The notes beneath the pieces were generated by a model. That model did no database searches, was not told the origin of the DNA, and saw only the letters and a program-made list of their open reading frames with translations. Below, in pieces: positions 10,545 to 19,607 of a stretch of DNA of 37,281 bases (positions are counted from its first letter, which is position 1; each line of letters starts with the position of its first letter). Origin of the DNA: Burkholderiales bacterium (GTDB lineage Bacteria > Pseudomonadota > Gammaproteobacteria > Burkholderiales > Burkholderiaceae_C); assembly GCA_018971105.1 (NCBI GenBank), contig JAGWVB010000009.1:1-37281 (forward strand), given 5' to 3'. The position numbers and the translations under genes were made by a program.

Positions 10545-11188
10545 CGGCCGATCCGCGATCCCGGCTGCAGGCCATCGCCGACGAACTGGGCGTCGATCTC
10601 GGCGATCGGGAGGGGGGTCGGCTGCTCGACTATCTTGCGCTGCTCCAGCGCTGGAACGCCGTCTACAACCTGACCGCGGTGCGCGACCCTGAAGCGATGT
10701 TGGTCCAGCATCTGGCGGACTGCCTCGCCGTCATGCCGTCGCTGCGGCGGCGCTTGCCAGCGGGTCGGCTGCTGGACGTGGGCAGCGGGGGCGGGCTGCC
10801 CGGTGTCGTGATCGCCTCGTTGATCGACGAAGTCGACGTCACCTGCGTTGACACGGTCGGCAAGAAGGTGGCCTTCCTGCGCCAGGTGGCCGGTGTCCTG
10901 GGCCTTCGCAACCTGAAGGCTGTCCACGGACGAGTCGAAACCCTGCGCAGCGAACCCTTCGAGGTCATCACGTCGCGGGCCTTCGCGAGCCTGGGTGATT
11001 TCACGCGCCTGACGGAGGGATTGCTGGCGGTCGATGGTGCCTGGATGGCGCTGAAGGGCCGGGTTCCCGGCGCAGAGATCGCCGCGCTGCCGGCTGCAAT
11101 CGAGATGTTTCACGTGGAACCCCTCGAGGTCCCCGGGCTCGACGCCCAGCGCTGCCTCGTCTGGATGCGAAAACGTCGGGAGGGCTGA
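10541..11188 (+). CDS. rsmG: 16S rRNA (guanine(527)-N(7))-methyltransferase RsmG
   Basis: [44 protein letters not shown]; overlaps mnmG stop. Confidence 0.97.
   Translation: MTADPRSRLQAIADELGVDLGDREGGRLLDYLALLQRWNAVYNLTAVRDPEAMLVQHLADCLAVMPSLRRRLPAGRLLDVGSGGGLPGVVIASLIDEVDVTCVDTVGKKVAFLRQVAGVLGLRNLKAVHGRVETLRSEPFEVITSRAFASLGDFTRLTEGLLAVDGAWMALKGRVPGAEIAALPAAIEMFHVEPLEVPGLDAQRCLVWMRKRREG
11106..11121. promoter_or_regulatory. parS-like ParB-binding site inside rsmG
   Basis: TGTTTCACGTGGAACC, 14/16 match to consensus; encodes MFHVEP in rsmG frame. Confidence 0.8.
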
Positions 11189-11287
11189 GCCCGCGCCGGC
11201 GGTCGGTGCCGAATTCTGCGCTACGCTCGTGGATGCCCCGGTGAACGGCCCCGAGCCGCACCGAACTCCGCAAAGCAAAGGACACCC

Positions 11288-11395
11288 ATGCTCGGGACCG
11301 CCGACGCCGCCGCTGACTGCGGCGACTCCTCTTCGACGGGCGCCCCGCCCCCTGCGCGCCCCCGCCTGCACCCGGTTGGGGTCGCCGCGGCATGA
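11288..11395 (+). CDS. possible small ORF (35 aa) overlapping the parA start
   Basis: AAAGGACACCC-ATG; TGA overlaps parA ATG as ATGA: MLGTADAAADCGDSSSTGAPPPARPRLHPVGVAAA. Confidence 0.25.
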   Translation: MLGTADAAADCGDSSSTGAPPPARPRLHPVGVAAA

Positions 11396-12162
11396 GCGGC
11401 CCGCGCATCTTCTGCGTCGCCAACCAGAAAGGCGGCGTGGGCAAGACGACGACCACCGTCAACCTCGCCGCCGGCCTGGCCCAGATCGGCCAGCGCGTTC
11501 TCGTCGTCGACCTCGATCCGCAGGGCAACGCGACGATGGGCTCGGGCATCGACAAGCGCGCGCTCGAAGCCACCGTCTACGACGTGCTGCTCGAATCGAC
11601 TACCGTCGCCGACGCGCGTCGCCGCAGCCCCGAGGGCGGCTACGACCTGCTGGGTGCGAACCGCGAACTGGCCGGCGCCGAGGTCGAACTGGTTGAGCTC
11701 GAACGCCGCGAACGTCGCCTCAAGGCCGCATTGCAGGCCGCGCAGGCCGACTACGACTTCGTGCTCATCGACTGCCCGCCTTCGCTCAGCCTGTTGACGC
11801 TCAACGGCCTGTGCGCCGCGCACGGCGTCGTCGTGCCGATGCAATGCGAGTATTTCGCGCTCGAGGGCCTGTCCGATCTCGTCAACACGATCAAGCAAGT
11901 CCACGCCAACCTGAACCCCGACCTGCAGATCATCGGCCTGCTGCGCGTCATGTACGACCCGCGCATCACGCTGCAGCAGCAGGTCAGCGACCAGCTCAAG
12001 GCGCATTTCGGCGACAAGGTGTTCGACACCGTGATCCCCCGCAACGTCCGCCTCGCCGAGGCGCCGAGCTATGGTCAACCCGGGGTCACCTTCGATCCCG
12101 TCTCGAAGGGCGCACAAGCCTTCGTCGCCTTCGCGAAGGAGCTGGTGGCCCGCCTTGGCTGA
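11392..12162 (+). CDS. parA: chromosome partitioning ATPase ParA
   Basis: IFCVANQKGGVGKTTTTVNLAAGLA, LVVDLDPQGNATMGSGIDK. Confidence 0.97.
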   Translation: MSGPRIFCVANQKGGVGKTTTTVNLAAGLAQIGQRVLVVDLDPQGNATMGSGIDKRALEATVYDVLLESTTVADARRRSPEGGYDLLGANRELAGAEVELVELERRERRLKAALQAAQADYDFVLIDCPPSLSLLTLNGLCAAHGVVVPMQCEYFALEGLSDLVNTIKQVHANLNPDLQIIGLLRVMYDPRITLQQQVSDQLKAHFGDKVFDTVIPRNVRLAEAPSYGQPGVTFDPVSKGAQAFVAFAKELVARLG

Positions 12163-12928
12163 ACCGGACGACCTGCTTTCCCGCGTCGAGGATGCCGGCC
12201 TGAATGCCTCGGCGCCGCCTCAACAGCGCTGGCTCGACGGCTGGATCCTCCGCTTCTCGCCGGGCCAGGCCAAACGCGCCCGTTGCGTCAACGCCGTGGC
12301 TCTCGGCCGCACCGGCGTCGACATCAAGTTCCAGCGCGCGAGCCGGGCCTACGCCGAGGCCGGGCTGCCGCTGATCTTCCGCGTCACGCCGTTCAGCCTG
12401 CCGGCCGACCTCGACGCCGAACTCGAGCGCCTCGGCTGCACTGCGTTCGACGACACCCGGGTGATGGTGCAGGCCTCACTGCCGCCGCCCGCCCCGCTGG
12501 CCCTGCCGGCCGGGTGCGTATGGGCGCCGCTGGCCGGCCGGGCCTATGCCGAGGCCCTCGGCGCATTGCGCGGATCGACGCCGATCGAGATCCGCGCGCA
12601 CGCCGAGAGGCTGGCCCTGTCGCCGGTGCCGTATCGCGGCCTCGCCATCCGCCGCGCAGCCGATGGCGAACTGCTGGCCTGCGCACAGTTCGCACGCGAG
12701 GCCGATCTCGTCGGCCTCTACGATGTCCATACGCGGATCGAGCACCGCGGGCGCGGGCTGGGACGGCTGCTGTGTCGCCGACTGCTGGCCGAGGCGGCCC
12801 GCGAAGGAGCCCGCAGCGGCTACCTGCAGGTGGACGGGGGCAATGAGGCGGCGCGCCGCATTTACCGCCACCTGGGTTTCGACGATGCCTATGCCTACCA
12901 TTACCGGCAGGCGCCGAACACCGGTTAG
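12155..12928 (+). CDS. GNAT family N-acetyltransferase
   Basis: RIEHRGRGLGRLLCRRLLAEAAREGARSGYLQVDGGNEAARRIYRHLGFDDAYAYHYR; probable TTG start overlapping parA. Confidence 0.88.
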   Translation: MAEPDDLLSRVEDAGLNASAPPQQRWLDGWILRFSPGQAKRARCVNAVALGRTGVDIKFQRASRAYAEAGLPLIFRVTPFSLPADLDAELERLGCTAFDDTRVMVQASLPPPAPLALPAGCVWAPLAGRAYAEALGALRGSTPIEIRAHAERLALSPVPYRGLAIRRAADGELLACAQFAREADLVGLYDVHTRIEHRGRGLGRLLCRRLLAEAAREGARSGYLQVDGGNEAARRIYRHLGFDDAYAYHYRQAPNTG

Positions 12929-12929
12929 C

Positions 12930-13868
12930 TCAGAGCCCTGCCCCTTCGTCCAGCCCCAGATGCAGGTTCATCGCCTGCACCGCCGCACCGCTGGCGCCCT
13001 TGCCCAGGTTGTCGAGACGGGCGATCAAGAGGGCCTGAGTCCGGCTGCCGAAGACGAAGAGGTCGACCCGGTTCGTTCCGTTGCAGCCCTGGACGTCGAA
13101 GTAGCCGCCCTCGAGCGTCGCCGCGTCATGCAACGGCATCACGCGAATGAAGCGCTCTCCCGCATAGCGCTGCTCGTAGACCTGCTGCACCGCCTCGGGT
13201 GTCGTACCCAGCAGCGCGAGTTCCAGCGGCACCGAGACCGCGAGTCCCTTGTAGAAACTGCCGACGATGGGCATGAAGATGGGCGGGCGCGCCAGCCCGG
13301 TGTGACGCATCATCTCCGGCACATGCTTGTGCGCCAGCGACAGCGCATAGGGTCGCGGTGAAGTGAGCGCAGGCTCCGGCGTCGTCTCATATTGCTCGAT
13401 CATCTTCCTGCCGCCACCCGAGTAACCGGTGATCGAGGTCGCGCTGACCGCTTGACCGGGCGCGATGATGCCGGCGTCGACGAGCGGTCGCAGCAACAGG
13501 ATGAAGGCGGAGGCGTGACAGCCCGGATTGGCGATGCGCTTGGCGCCGCGGATGGCCGCGCGCTGGCCGGACGCAAGCTCGGGCAAGCCGAAGGTCCAGG
13601 CCGGATCGGTGCGGTGCGCCGTGCTGGCGTCGATGATGCAGGTGCGTGGATTGTCGACCAGGGCCACGGCCTCGCGCGCCGCCGCGTCGGGCAGGCAGAG
13701 AAAGGCCACATCGGCGGCGTTGAGCAGCCGGGCGCGCTCGGTCGTGTCCTTGCGTCTTTCGGGGGCGATGCGCAGCAACTCGATCTCCGGCCGCTGCGCC
13801 AGGTATTCATGGATCCGCAGTCCGGTCGTGCCCTCCTGGCCATCGACATAAGCGGTATGGGAGCTCAT
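12930..13868 (-). CDS. argC: N-acetyl-gamma-glutamyl-phosphate reductase
   Basis: [56 protein letters not shown]. Confidence 0.95.
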   Translation of the reverse strand: MSSHTAYVDGQEGTTGLRIHEYLAQRPEIELLRIAPERRKDTTERARLLNAADVAFLCLPDAAAREAVALVDNPRTCIIDASTAHRTDPAWTFGLPELASGQRAAIRGAKRIANPGCHASAFILLLRPLVDAGIIAPGQAVSATSITGYSGGGRKMIEQYETTPEPALTSPRPYALSLAHKHVPEMMRHTGLARPPIFMPIVGSFYKGLAVSVPLELALLGTTPEAVQQVYEQRYAGERFIRVMPLHDAATLEGGYFDVQGCNGTNRVDLFVFGSRTQALLIARLDNLGKGASGAAVQAMNLHLGLDEGAGL

Positions 13869-13925
13869 CGCCATCCTTCTCGTGTCGCGGCGACAATGCC
13901 GCGAACAACCGTCGAGGATAAGGGA

Positions 13926-14471
13926 ATGCCCGCAAGGCCGCGCGTCCTGCTCCTGCCCGGGTGGCTGAATTCCGGTGCCGACCATTGGCAGACGCATTGG
14001 GAAATCCTGCATGGCCACGAGCGCGTCGAGCAATCCGACTGGAAGACGCCCCTGCGTGGCGACTGGATGATCCGGCTTGAAGAGACCCTGCTTGCCGACA
14101 GTCGACCCGCCGTGCTGGTCGCCCACAGCCTGGGCTGTCACCTCGTGGCCGCCTGGGCGGCGCACACGCGCCACCCGGGCCGGGTGCGCGCCGCCTTGCT
14201 GGTCGCGCCACCCGAACTCGACAGCCCCGTGGTGCTGGGCCCGCTCCACAGCTGGCCGCCCGTGCTGCGGCGACGTTTGCCCTTCGCCGCGACGCTGGTC
14301 TACAGCGACGACGATCCCTGGGCCGCGGCGGCCTGGTCGCGCACGTTGGCCGAGGATTGGGGTGCTTCGGCGCACTCGATCGGTGCGGTCGGTCACATCA
14401 ACGGTGCTTCGGGTCTCGGGGCCTGGCGCGAAGGGCTGGTCCTGCTCGCCAAGCTGATCGAGGCGACATGA
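13926..14471 (+). CDS. RBBP9/YdeN family alpha/beta hydrolase
   Basis: [48 protein letters not shown]. Confidence 0.88.
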   Translation: MPARPRVLLLPGWLNSGADHWQTHWEILHGHERVEQSDWKTPLRGDWMIRLEETLLADSRPAVLVAHSLGCHLVAAWAAHTRHPGRVRAALLVAPPELDSPVVLGPLHSWPPVLRRRLPFAATLVYSDDDPWAAAAWSRTLAEDWGASAHSIGAVGHINGASGLGAWREGLVLLAKLIEAT

Positions 14472-14980
14472 AGCTCTGGCAGCGCTCGGTCGCCATCGGC
14501 GGTGCGATCGCCGCGGTGCTCGGCGTGCTCGACGTCTGGGGTGTCGGACTGCCGCTGCTGACAGCGTCGCTGGCCGCCTACGCCGTCATCGCCCTGACGA
14601 CGCCCTGGATCGGCGTGCGCCTGCTCGACGCCCTCATCCTGCGCCTGCGCGGCTGGTTCTGGGCCGCCGACCAGGGGCGCTTCCACGCCTTCGCCGGCAA
14701 CGCGCTGCGCGTCGAGGACGACGGCCGACAGGTCTGGATCCCGGCTGCCGACCTGCAGCGCATCCTCGGCCGCGTCGAGCCCGAGGCGGTCACGGCGGCG
14801 CGCCACGCCGGACGCTGGCGCCGCGATGAAGAAGGCACGCTGATGCTGCGCGTCGACGCCGTGGTCGAGAACCTGAACCTGATGCGCGGCCGGGACGACC
14901 CGCGCGTGCTGCGGCTGCGCCGCTATCTCGAGCGCGAGCTGCTCTACCCGGCGGCGCGGCGGCGCGAGCGCGCTCGGTGA
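14468..14980 (+). CDS. hypothetical protein with predicted N-terminal membrane segment(s)
   Basis: ATGA overlap with preceding stop; [47 protein letters not shown]. Confidence 0.7.
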   Translation: MKLWQRSVAIGGAIAAVLGVLDVWGVGLPLLTASLAAYAVIALTTPWIGVRLLDALILRLRGWFWAADQGRFHAFAGNALRVEDDGRQVWIPAADLQRILGRVEPEAVTAARHAGRWRRDEEGTLMLRVDAVVENLNLMRGRDDPRVLRLRRYLERELLYPAARRRERAR

Positions 14981-14992
14981 CAATGCGCCCCC

Positions 14993-15874
14993 ATGGTCAC
15001 GAAGAAACCCAAGGGCCTCGGCCTCGGACTCGAAGCGCTGCTCGGACCCAAGGTCCGGGAAGGCGGCGCCGACGCCGACGCCGCGCCGACGACGCTGGCG
15101 CTGGACCGGCTGCGCAGCGGGCGCTACCAGCCGCGCACGCGCATGGACGAGGGTTCGCTCTACGAGCTGGCCGAGAGCATCCGCAGCCAAGGCGTCATGC
15201 AGCCGATCCTGGTGCGGCCCGTCGGTGGCGGCGACTACGAGATCATCGCCGGCGAGCGCCGTCACCGCGCTGCCAGGCTGGCCGGCCTCGAGACGGTTCC
15301 GGTACTCGTCAAGGAGGTCGCCGACGAGGCGGCCGCCGTGATGGCGCTGATCGAGAACATCCAGCGCGAGGACCTGAATCCACTCGAGGAGGCGCAGGGA
15401 CTGCAGCGCCTGGTGACCGAATTCCAGCTCACGCATGAACAGGCGGCGCAGGCCGTCGGCCGCTCGCGCAGCGCCGCGACCAACCTGCTGCGCCTGCTCC
15501 AATTGAGCGAACCGGTGCAACAGATGCTGATGGCCGGCGACATCGACATGGGCCATGCGCGGGCGCTGCTGATGCTGCCGGCGGCGCAGCAGGTGATGAC
15601 GGCGCAAGAGATCAGCGCGCGCAAGCTCAGCGTGCGCGAGGCCGAGCGCCTGGCCGCCCGCGCCGGCCACGAGGGCGCCGAGAAGCCGCAGGCCAGGCCG
15701 CCGGCGAAATCGCGCGATATCCTGCGCCTCGAAGAGCGGCTGGCCGACCAGCTCACGGCCGCGGTCGAGATCCGCATGCAGCGCCGCGGCCAGCGCGGTG
15801 AGATCGCGATCCGATTCGACACGCTGGACGAACTGAGCGGCCTGCTCGACAAGCTGGGCGCGACCGAGCGTTGA
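14993..15874 (+). CDS. parB: ParB/RepB/Spo0J family partition protein
   Basis: MVTKKPKGLGLGLEALLG, IIAGERRHRAARLAG, ALIENIQREDLNPLEEAQG. Confidence 0.97.
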   Translation: MVTKKPKGLGLGLEALLGPKVREGGADADAAPTTLALDRLRSGRYQPRTRMDEGSLYELAESIRSQGVMQPILVRPVGGGDYEIIAGERRHRAARLAGLETVPVLVKEVADEAAAVMALIENIQREDLNPLEEAQGLQRLVTEFQLTHEQAAQAVGRSRSAATNLLRLLQLSEPVQQMLMAGDIDMGHARALLMLPAAQQVMTAQEISARKLSVREAERLAARAGHEGAEKPQARPPAKSRDILRLEERLADQLTAAVEIRMQRRGQRGEIAIRFDTLDELSGLLDKLGATER

Positions 15875-15893
15875 ATCGGAATACCTAAGCATA

Positions 15894-15912
15894 GACGCCA
15901 GCTCGTGGCGTC
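15894..15912 (+). terminator. hairpin downstream of parB, possible terminator
   Basis: GACGCCA-GCTCG-TGGCGTC; lacks a U tract. Confidence 0.3.
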
Positions 15913-15944
15913 CTGCAGCCGGAACAAAACCGGACCGAACCGAT

Positions 15945-15967
15945 CCATCGACCGGCAGCGTCGATGG
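15945..15967. promoter_or_regulatory. inverted repeat, candidate enhancer-binding site for the sigma-54 promoter
   Basis: CCATCGAC-N7-GTCGATGG perfect 8-bp arms, about 55 bp upstream of the -24 element. Confidence 0.45.
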
Positions 15968-16022
15968 TCAGCCGACGGGGCCTGTCCCGCGTTGTAGGGG
16001 CATGGGTCGGAGCTCGGGCTGC

Positions 16023-16037
16023 GGCACGGGAATTGCT
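16023..16037 (+). promoter_or_regulatory. sigma-54 (-24/-12) promoter of prkA-yeaH-spoVR
   Basis: GGCACG-GGAA-TTGCT matches TGGCACG-N4-TTGCW except the first T; GG-N10-GC spacing. Confidence 0.85.
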
Positions 16038-16283
16038 GAATTGGTGCAGACTGTCGTCATGTAAATCCGGAACTGGACGAGGAAGGACGCGTACTTTCAC
16101 CGACACCCGAGCGCAGAAAGGCGGATGCTGTACACAGGCCCCAACCCATCCCCGGGGCCGCCGGTTCGAAGGAAAGCTCTGATGGAGCCCGGGCCCGACA
16201 GGCCAGGACTTCATCAGAACTTCCCAGCAGTGGTCAGGAGCAGGGCCGTCCTCTCCGCCGTCTGCTGGAAACCGGAGGTCCGC

Positions 16284-18206
16284 ATGGACGTGATCAGCCA
16301 CTTTGCCGCGCGCTACGAGCGCACCCGCGAAGAAGAACTCTCGCTCGAGGATTACCTCGCCGAGTGCAAGCGCAACCCCCTGGCCTACGCCACCGCCGCC
16401 GAGCGCATGCTGCGCGCCATCGGCGAGCCGACGTCGATCGACACGCGCAACGATCCGCGGTTGTCGCGCCTGTTCGCCAACAAGGTGATCAAGGTCTACC
16501 CGGCGTTCGCCGAGTTCTACGGCATGGAGGACTCGATCGAACAGGTCGTCTCCTACTTCCGCCACGCGGCCCAGGGACTCGAGGAGAAGAAGCAGATCCT
16601 CTACCTGCTCGGCCCCGTCGGCGGCGGCAAGAGCAGCATCGCCGAGCGGCTGAAGCAGCTGATGCAGGACGTGCCCTTCTACGCCATCAAGGGCTCGCCG
16701 GTGAACGAATCGCCGCTGGGCCTGTTCGACGCGACCGAGGACGGCGCGATCCTGGAGAGCGAATACGGCATTCCGCGCCGCTATCTCAATCGCATCCTCA
16801 GCCCCTGGGCCGTGAAGCGGCTCGAGGAATACGGCGGCGACATCCGCAAGTTCAAGGTTGTCAAGCGCCACCCCAGCATCCTCAAGCAGGTCGGCATCAG
16901 CAAGACCGAGCCGGGCGACGAGAACAACCAGGACATCTCCAGCCTCGTCGGCAAGGTCGACATCCGCCAGCTCGAGACCTATTCGCAGGACGACCCCGAC
17001 GCCTACAGCTACAGCGGCGGCCTGTGCCTGGCGAACCAGGGCCTGCTCGAATTCGTCGAGATGTTCAAGGCGCCGATCAAGGTCCTGCACCCGCTGCTGA
17101 CGGCGACCCAGGAAGGCAACTTCAAGGGCACCGAGGGGTTCGGCGCGATCCCCTTCGACGGCATCGTGCTCGCGCACAGCAACGAGAGCGAGTGGAAGGC
17201 GTTCCGCAACAACAAGAACAACGAGGCCTTCCTCGACCGCATCTACATCGTCAAGGTGCCGTATTGCCTGCGCGTCTCCGAGGAGATCCACATCTACGAG
17301 AAGCTGCTGAAGAACAGCTCGCTCGCGAAGGCGACCTGCGCGCCGGGCACGCTGAAGATGATGAGCCAGTTCGCGATCCTGACGCGGTTGAAGGAGCCCG
17401 AGAACTCGTCGCTGTATTCGAAGATGCTGGTCTACGACGGCGAGAACCTCAAGGACACCGACCCGCGCGCGAAGAGCTACCAGGAATACCGCGACTACGC
17501 CGGCGTCGACGAGGGCATGAGCGGCGTCAGCACGCGCTTCGCCTACAAGATCATCTCCAAGGTGTTCAATTTCGATGCCGCCGAGATCGCCGCGAATCCG
17601 GTGCACCTGATGTACGTGCTCGAACAGCAGATCGAGCGCGAACAGTTCGCCAAGGAGACCGAGGACAAGTACGTCGGCTTCATCAAGGAGCTGCTGGCGC
17701 CGCGCTACGCCGAATTCATCGGCAAGGAGATCCAGACCGCCTACCTGGAGAGCTACAGCGAATACGGGCAGAACATCTTCGACCGCTACGTCACCTACGC
17801 CGACTACTGGATCCAGGACCACGAGTACCGCGACACCGACACGGGCGAGGTGTTCGACCGCGGCTCGCTGAACGCCGAACTCGAGAAGATCGAGAAGCCG
17901 GCCGGCATCGCGAACCCGAAGGATTTCCGCAACGAGATCGTCAACTTCGTGCTGCGCGCGCGCGCCAACAACCAGGGCAACAACCCGGTGTGGACGAGCT
18001 ACGAGAAGCTGCGCACGGTGATCGAGAAGAAGATGTTCTCGAACACCGAGGAGCTGCTGCCGGTGATCAGCTTCAACGCCAAGGCCAGCGCCGACGAGGC
18101 CAAGAAGCACGAGGACTTCGTCACCCGCATGGTCGCCAAGGGCTACACGCAGAAGCAGGTGCGACTCTTGTGCGAGTGGTATCTGCGCGTCCGCAAGAGC
18201 AGCTGA
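16284..18206 (+). CDS. PrkA family serine protein kinase (YeaG-like)
   Basis: LYLLGPVGGGKSSIAERLKQLM, PFDGIVLAHSNESEW, AFLDRIYIVKVPYCLR; RBS GGAGG upstream of ATG. Confidence 0.96.
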   Translation: MDVISHFAARYERTREEELSLEDYLAECKRNPLAYATAAERMLRAIGEPTSIDTRNDPRLSRLFANKVIKVYPAFAEFYGMEDSIEQVVSYFRHAAQGLEEKKQILYLLGPVGGGKSSIAERLKQLMQDVPFYAIKGSPVNESPLGLFDATEDGAILESEYGIPRRYLNRILSPWAVKRLEEYGGDIRKFKVVKRHPSILKQVGISKTEPGDENNQDISSLVGKVDIRQLETYSQDDPDAYSYSGGLCLANQGLLEFVEMFKAPIKVLHPLLTATQEGNFKGTEGFGAIPFDGIVLAHSNESEWKAFRNNKNNEAFLDRIYIVKVPYCLRVSEEIHIYEKLLKNSSLAKATCAPGTLKMMSQFAILTRLKEPENSSLYSKMLVYDGENLKDTDPRAKSYQEYRDYAGVDEGMSGVSTRFAYKIISKVFNFDAAEIAANPVHLMYVLEQQIEREQFAKETEDKYVGFIKELLAPRYAEFIGKEIQTAYLESYSEYGQNIFDRYVTYADYWIQDHEYRDTDTGEVFDRGSLNAELEKIEKPAGIANPKDFRNEIVNFVLRARANNQGNNPVWTSYEKLRTVIEKKMFSNTEELLPVISFNAKASADEAKKHEDFVTRMVAKGYTQKQVRLLCEWYLRVRKSS

Positions 18207-18225
18207 TGAACCTCGCCCAGCGCGC

Positions 18226-18317
18226 GAATTTCCCAAGCGGACGCCGCGGAACCGGCTTCGCCGGGCCGCTGGCGTCGCCCCCCTGGGGGGGAGCGCCGAA
18301 GGCGCTACGGGGGGGGG
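18226..18317. repeat. Burkholderiales-type GC-rich palindromic intergenic repeat between prkA and yeaH
   Basis: Successive hairpins CCGGC-TTC-GCCGG, CCCCCC-T-GGGGGG, AGCGCC-GAA-GGCGCT, ending in G9; resembles repeats recalled from Burkholderiales genomes. Confidence 0.6.
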
Positions 18318-18320
18318 CTG

Positions 18321-19607
18321 ATGCAGCAGATCATTGATCGTCGGCTGGCCGGCAAGAACAAGTCCATCGGCAACCGCGAGCGCTTCCTGCGCCGCCACAA
18401 GGAACAGATCCGCGAGGCGGTCAAGCGCGCGATCGACGGCCGCGGCATCCGCGACATCGAGCGCGGCGAGGACATCCACATCCCGAAGAAGGACCTCAGC
18501 GAACCGGTGTTCGGCCATGGCCAGGGCGGCGTGCGCGAGGTCGTGCATCCGGGCAACAAGGATTTCGTCCGCGGCGACCGCATCGAGCGACCCAAGGGCG
18601 GCCAGGGCGGCGGCGGCGGCAAGGGCCAGGCGAGCGACCAGGGCGAGGGCGAGGACGATTTCGTCTTCGCGCTGTCCAAGGAAGAATTCATGCAGGTCTT
18701 CTTCGAGGATCTCGCATTGCCGCACCTGATCCGTACCCAGCTCGCCGAGGTGCCGGAATGGAAGAGCCACCGCGCCGGCTACAGCAGCGACGGCACGCCC
18801 AACAACCTGCACGTCGTGCGGTCGATGCGCGGTGCCCTGGGCCGGCGCATCGCCTTGGGCATGGGCAAGCGGCGCGACCTGGCCGAGCTCGAGGAGCGGC
18901 TCGCTGTCTGCATCAGCGCGCTCCAGCCCGGCGACGTGGTGGCCGAGGCCGAGATCGACGACCTGAAGGAGCGCATCGCTCTGCTCAAGCTGCGCATCGA
19001 GCGCATCCCCTACCTCGACCCGATCGACCTGCGCTACCGCAGCCGCATCCGCGTTCCGGTGCCGACGAGCAAGGCCGTGATGTTCTGCCTCATGGACGTC
19101 TCGGGTTCGATGGACGAGGCGCGCAAGGAATTGAGCAAGCGCTTCTTCATCCTGCTCTATCTCTTCCTGACGCGGCATTACGAGAAGATCGAACTCGTCT
19201 TCATCCGCCATCACACGCAGGCCCAGGAGGTCGACGAGGAGAACTTCTTCCACGCCCGCGAGACCGGTGGCACGGTCGTCAGCAGCGCACTCGTGCTGAT
19301 GGAAGAGATCATCCGCGCGCGCTACAACCCGAGCGAGTGGAACATCTACGGCGCGCAGGCCAGCGACGGCGACAACTGGCACCATGACAGCGGCCGCTGC
19401 CGCGAACTGCTCAACGACAAGCTGCTGCCGCTGGTGCGCTATTTCGCCTATGTCCAGGTGGCCGAGGAAGAGCAGAACCTGTGGGAGGAATACACCCAGC
19501 TGCTCGACGCCCACAAGCATTTCGCGATGCGCAAGGCGACCGAGCCGTCGCAGATCTACCCGGTCTTCCGCGATCTCTTCAAGAAGGAAGGGGCGAAAGC
19601 CGCATGA
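18321..19607 (+). CDS. YeaH/YhbH family protein (DUF444, VWA-like)
   Basis: IDRRLAGKNKSIGNRERFLRRHKEQI, MFCLMDVSGSMDEARKE, IELVFIRHHTQAQEVDEENFF. Confidence 0.95.
   Translation: MQQIIDRRLAGKNKSIGNRERFLRRHKEQIREAVKRAIDGRGIRDIERGEDIHIPKKDLSEPVFGHGQGGVREVVHPGNKDFVRGDRIERPKGGQGGGGGKGQASDQGEGEDDFVFALSKEEFMQVFFEDLALPHLIRTQLAEVPEWKSHRAGYSSDGTPNNLHVVRSMRGALGRRIALGMGKRRDLAELEERLAVCISALQPGDVVAEAEIDDLKERIALLKLRIERIPYLDPIDLRYRSRIRVPVPTSKAVMFCLMDVSGSMDEARKELSKRFFILLYLFLTRHYEKIELVFIRHHTQAQEVDEENFFHARETGGTVVSSALVLMEEIIRARYNPSEWNIYGAQASDGDNWHHDSGRCRELLNDKLLPLVRYFAYVQVAEEEQNLWEEYTQLLDAHKHFAMRKATEPSQIYPVFRDLFKKEGAKAA

Noticed and set aside
12930-14396. 488-aa ORF call for argC
   Set aside because: Only 12930-13868 matches ArgC; the extension is antisense to the RBBP9-like hydrolase gene.
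16125-16283. In-frame N-terminal extension of PrkA
   Set aside because: PrkA homologues start at the MDVISHF-like position, which has a good RBS (GGAGG); the upstream frame is open by composition.
15885-19520. 1211-aa minus-strand ORF opposite prkA/yeaH
   Set aside because: High-GC shadow frame antisense to clearly conserved genes; low-complexity composition with no recognisable domain.
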